The notes under the pieces are model-generated. The model did not search any database, was not told the DNA's origin, and saw nothing but the letters and a program-made list of their open reading frames with translations. Below are positions 60,830 through 64,000 of a stretch of DNA of 64,000 nucleotides, one piece after another. A program made the translations under genes and the position numbers. Numbering within the stretch: position 1 is the stretch's first letter; each line of letters starts with the position of its first letter. Source of the DNA: Candidatus Bathyarchaeia archaeon (lineage in GTDB: Archaea; Thermoproteota; Bathyarchaeia; 40CM-2-53-6); NCBI GenBank assembly GCA_035935655.1, contig DASYWW010000037.1, positions 186,001 to 250,000 on the forward strand, read 5' to 3'.

Positions 60830-63800
60830 TTATGCTGTTACGTAGAATTGTCCGATCTGGACAGGTCCGGTGCCAGTGTTGTCGAAGATCCTGATCACGT
60901 AGTGAGTTCCGTGTACGAGAGCTGGACTCCAACTGTTCGTTACTGTTCCTCCGGACACTGTAACGGTGCCCGATTGGGCGGTTCCCAGTGTTCCGTCGGC
61001 GTTGAGGACGCTGGCAGAGTCGGTTATTGTGTGGCCGGCTGGTAGGCTTGCTGCGCCTGAAGCGTTGCAGTTCACGAGCACGAGCTGAGTTGCAGCGGTG
61101 TTAGTATTCTGGTAGTAGAGACAGACGCCGCTACCGGGGAGCTGCATGTTGTACGGGTCGATTTGTGGGTCGACATTGAAGAGTCCCGGGCTAGTGCCTG
61201 TACCTCCGAACGGAGCAGTGTTACCAGTGTCGAACAAAACGGCAAGCGCTGATGCAACACAGACGTCAACAACGGTAGCTGTTGGGGTGCACGCGTATTG
61301 CGGGTGGGCCCAGTAGCTGTTGGCCTTGTCGAAGAAGAAGGCCATGTTGCTTCCGTCCAAGATGTTCACTTGACCGTCTTTGTTGTGGTCACCCCAGCTT
61401 GCCTTTTGTAGAGCGTGACCTTGGTCACCTCTAATGCCCCGCATATAGTTCGGGTAGGCAGTCAAGAGCACCCTGCTGTCAGTTGACATTGATGTTCCAC
61501 CGATCACCGCGCCTGTGGAGCTCTGGATGCATGAACCTCCGGGCTTTCCGGAGGCTTGGAAGGTGCTTGGGCTGACGTTGGGGCAGACGTAAGGACCGCT
61601 ACCAGTGAAGATTCCCTGGACGCTACCGTCAGCGAACGTTGTTCCGCAGCCTGCGACCGCTCCTGCAGTTCCTACGCAGGTCACCGGGTCGAAGCCTGGG
61701 TCAGCGCATGCTGATGATGGTCCGTTGGCAATCACGTTCACTGGGCCGGCTGGTGTGGACAAGCTGGATACGCTTCCGCATATCGAGCCGCCCGGTCCCT
61801 GGTACAAGTGCTGTGGAACGATAGGTACTCCACCGATGTTGATCTCATAGAAAGCGCTGTTCGACTCCAACTTCACCTGGACCGTCTTAGCGTCCAAAGC
61901 GACAGCATTGGTAACGAAAGCAACGCTTGAGAAGCCGTTAGCGGAGGGATCGTCCCGTTGAGTCAGGATGCTATAGACAACGTCCTGAGCTGTGACTGGC
62001 GTATTGTCGTGGAAGAAGAGGTCGTTACGAAGGTGCCATGTCTGGGTCGTAATACCCTTAACACAGCTTGGGGCAACAACACTCGGTCCAGCAATACAGC
62101 CAAGCTCATTGGGGTTGAATGTCTCAGAGTGGCTTGTAGTCATCCAGTCGATCACCTGTTGGTTAGCACCGCCGGTAGTCGGGTTCACGGCAACCATCGA
62201 ATCGAAGACTTGGCCAATGATCTCAAAGTCCCAGACAGTCGTCGCCTGATAGACGTTGATCGTGTCCGGATCTTGCGAGAAGCCTCGTCGGATCAGGTTC
62301 GGGTTACCGCCACCTGGCGCGAAAACACCGCTCGCCGGAGTGTAGCCTGGAAGCTGGCGCATGTTCATCAGCGACCAGAACCCTGTCTGAGAACCGTGAC
62401 CCTTCTGGATCACGAGACTCGAGCTCAGGCCTGCGCCGCTGCCTTGCCAGTTCCAACCATTCAGTTCAGCGAACTGTTGAAGGTGAGAGTATTGTGGGTT
62501 GCCGATGGGGACGTTGAACGCTCGCAGTGCCGCATCTTGGAAGATTGCAGCTGCGCCGCTCAAAGTTGGTGTCGAGATGGCCTGGAATTCTCCCGCACTG
62601 GTGATAGCGTCGAACGCGGGGTCGCAGTGGAAGTCATAGTTGGATGGGAACAGGTTGAACGCTGCACCGCAGTCAAAGGAAGCGAATTGGCTGTGGTAGT
62701 TGCTGAACAGAAAGTCCGGTGTGGATCCTAGCGAGAATCCGCCCGTGTAAATGTTCCACCTGTCAGCGAGACCAGTGCCACCGTCACCGAAAACGATCGG
62801 GACAGCGACCCTGATGGTGTTGTACGCGGCTGTTGGTTGTAACGCAGCTCCTGTTGTATAGTAGAGGACCGTGGCAGTTCCGGTGGAGGTCTGGGTGCAT
62901 GGTGCCGGGCAGCTGCCGGAGTCGTTTGGTGTTCCAAAGAACATGTTGATACTGTCAGCGACGATCTGCCCGAAGTGAGCCCTAGGCCGGTCAGTTCGAA
63001 GCAGGGCCAAGAAGTGTGCTCCCGCAGGAGCGGTGAAGTGAGTATACGAGGTTGCGTTCGGCGCGGTTGTTCCCATAGAGTTTACGGCTAGTTCAGCACA
63101 GCTGTTCACTGCCGTTCCCGCAGGAGCGGTGGTCGCACCGGACAAGGTGAAGCCCGGAACCTTCGAAAGGTATTGGCAGGCTGCATCAATATCGGCCGGG
63201 CTAGCATAGCCTGATACTACACTGCCTCGCGCGGTTCGTCCGGGTACACCCCACCATACAGAGCCGGCACCGGTGTTCGCGTCAACGAGGTGATGCGCTG
63301 AGATTGGAGCGCACGCCTTGATTACAGCGTCCAATGTGAGATCGGTGCATTCAGTACTGAGCACAGCTGCGGGGAATGGGGCACCCGGCGGCGGGCTAGC
63401 CACACAGGGCGAACCCTGAATGAGGTGGGCAGGGGCAAGGAATGTGTCTAGGCACCTGGCTAGTCCGTGGAGATCGGCGTCGTTCGCGACAAATTCTGGC
63501 TTGTCAACCAAGTGAGCAATTGCTTTCATGATGTTCGGCATAGCTGCAGTGGGTGTTAGAGTGCTCGGACTGTTCCAGACAACGTTCCATGTAGCCGTGA
63601 GGGCTCCACCTAGCGTACCAGAGCCTGCAGGGATAGCTACGGTGCAGCCTGCTGCGACTCCGCAGCCGAGGTGGGGTGCACTCGTAGAGTTACCTGTGAC
63701 CATCGATCCTGTGATCAGGTAGGTGCCCGCTAGGATGCACGGGAACACGTATGTTCCAGTGGGGGTTTGACCACCCTGATCATTGGTTGGCAAGGACGCA

Positions 63801-64000
63801 GGAGTTCCTGAAGGCTGGTTGGCTATGGTAACTGTATTCAGCGAGTCCTTGAACGCGCCGCCTGCCTCAACGTTGACAACATTGAGGGTTAGCTGTCCAT
63901 TCCCGTTTGCACAAGCAGCTGTCGTTCCAGGAGTTCCAGGGACGACAGAGCCGGTGAGCGAGGGTCGTGCGGTCTGCATGGCCGTTCCTAGGAATGGGGC
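60830..64000 (-). CDS. Peptide-binding protein of ABC transporter, family 5 (5'-truncated by window edge)
   Basis: At least 1056 residues; the frame is open to base 64000, and the residues before the ATG at 63979 (APFLGTA) look like the end of a signal peptide, so the start is outside. Family 5 solute-binding motifs include IGQVFDSMVAVNP and LRNDLFFHDNTPVTAQDVVYS. The chain is longer than usual, with extra Gly/Ser/Thr segments and a dockerin-like EF-hand (GDHNKDGQVNILDG, near 61340-61400). It delivers peptides to oppBC, encoded directly downstream on the same strand. Confidence 0.85.
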   Translation of the reverse strand, partial: APFLGTAMQTARPSLTGSVVPGTPGTTAACANGNGQLTLNVVNVEAGGAFKDSLNTVTIANQPSGTPASLPTNDQGGQTPTGTYVFPCILAGTYLITGSMVTGNSTSAPHLGCGVAAGCTVAIPAGSGTLGGALTATWNVVWNSPSTLTPTAAMPNIMKAIAHLVDKPEFVANDADLHGLARCLDTFLAPAHLIQGSPCVASPPPGAPFPAAVLSTECTDLTLDAVIKACAPISAHHLVDANTGAGSVWWGVPGRTARGSVVSGYASPADIDAACQYLSKVPGFTLSGATTAPAGTAVNSCAELAVNSMGTTAPNATSYTHFTAPAGAHFLALLRTDRPRAHFGQIVADSINMFFGTPNDSGSCPAPCTQTSTGTATVLYYTTGAALQPTAAYNTIRVAVPIVFGDGGTGLADRWNIYTGGFSLGSTPDFLFSNYHSQFASFDCGAAFNLFPSNYDFHCDPAFDAITSAGEFQAISTPTLSGAAAIFQDAALRAFNVPIGNPQYSHLQQFAELNGWNWQGSGAGLSSSLVIQKGHGSQTGFWSLMNMRQLPGYTPASGVFAPGGGNPNLIRRGFSQDPDTINVYQATTVWDFEIIGQVFDSMVAVNPTTGGANQQVIDWMTTSHSETFNPNELGCIAGPSVVAPSCVKGITTQTWHLRNDLFFHDNTPVTAQDVVYSILTQRDDPSANGFSSVAFVTNAVALDAKTVQVKLESNSAFYEINIGGVPIVPQHLYQGPGGSICGSVSSLSTPAGPVNVIANGPSSACADPGFDPVTCVGTAGAVAGCGTTFADGSVQGIFTGSGPYVCPNVSPSTFQASGKPGGSCIQSSTGAVIGGTSMSTDSRVLLTAYPNYMRGIRGDQGHALQKASWGDHNKDGQVNILDGSNMAFFFDKANSYWAHPQYACTPTATVVDVCVASALAVLFDTGNTAPFGGTGTSPGLFNVDPQIDPYNMQLPGSGVCLYYQNTNTAATQLVLVNCNASGAASLPAGHTITDSASVLNADGTLGTAQSGTVTVSGGTVTNSWSPALVHGTHYVIRIFDNTGTGPVQIGQFYVTA

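Noticed and set aside
62000-62731. Plus-strand ORF of 257 codons within the binding-protein gene
   Set aside because: Antisense to a well-supported solute-binding protein; no motifs.
1-64000. CRISPR array
   Set aside because: No regularly spaced direct repeats were seen; the only repeated segments are the tRNA-Trp copies and the two TnpB ends.

Overview
The window is from an archaeal chromosome, most likely Thermoproteota (TACK). Evidence: SRP19, TOPRIM-type DnaG, a family B DNA polymerase, archaeal PheS/PheT and TrpS, type II methionine aminopeptidase, archaeal-type GAPDH, DUF1512, a PAN-like AAA ATPase, TrmB regulation, TATA boxes, frequent TTG/GTG starts, CCA-encoding tRNA genes, and tRNAs with several introns outside the canonical 37/38 site. 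The exact lineage cannot be fixed from the sequence alone.

Layout. 0-9.7 kb: SRP19 end, threonine degradation pair (tdh/kbl), a small zinc ribbon plus a SIS-domain gene broken by a TAA, secreted proteins including a G1 (eqolisin-like) peptidase, glyA and uS11. 9.7-21.6 kb: informational block (polB, dnaG, gap, pheS-pheT-trpS, map, DUF1512). 21.7-27.6 kb: mobile-element-rich stretch with two LAGLIDADG genes, a tRNA-Trp gene with three predicted introns preceded by a duplicated 5' half, rpiB and a TnpB with a candidate omega-RNA. 27.6-34.7 kb: a CoA-thioester (beta-oxidation-like) operon with a diiron protein and an EthD-like protein, interrupted by another homing endonuclease. 34.7-49.2 kb: NadE, PAN-like ATPase, KaiC-like ATPase, a BlaI/BlaR-like pair, aldehyde dehydrogenase, 2-oxoacid:ferredoxin oxidoreductase, aquaporin, small regulators. 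49.2-54 kb: Mrp/NBP35 ATPase carrying an intein, TrmB regulator, a multi-intron tRNA overlapped by a mini LAGLIDADG gene, a decayed TnpB end and an intron-containing tRNA-Leu. 54-64 kb: secreted proteins and a full oligopeptide ABC transporter whose substrate-binding protein runs off the end.

The most unusual pattern is in start codons. In five genes (glyA, pheT, 3-hydroxyacyl-CoA dehydrogenase, thiolase, BlaR-like peptidase) family homology extends upstream of every ATG/GTG/TTG and an ACG stands where the initiator is expected, usually behind a purine-rich Shine-Dalgarno-like stretch. This suggests recurrent ACG initiation (or ACG-to-AUG editing). A second theme is the density of homing elements (four free-standing LAGLIDADG genes, one intein, one full TnpB and one relic) around tRNA genes. 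Other oddities are a family B polymerase lacking exonuclease carboxylates, a single-base nonsense codon in a SIS gene, and a PAN-like ATPase without the HbYX tail.
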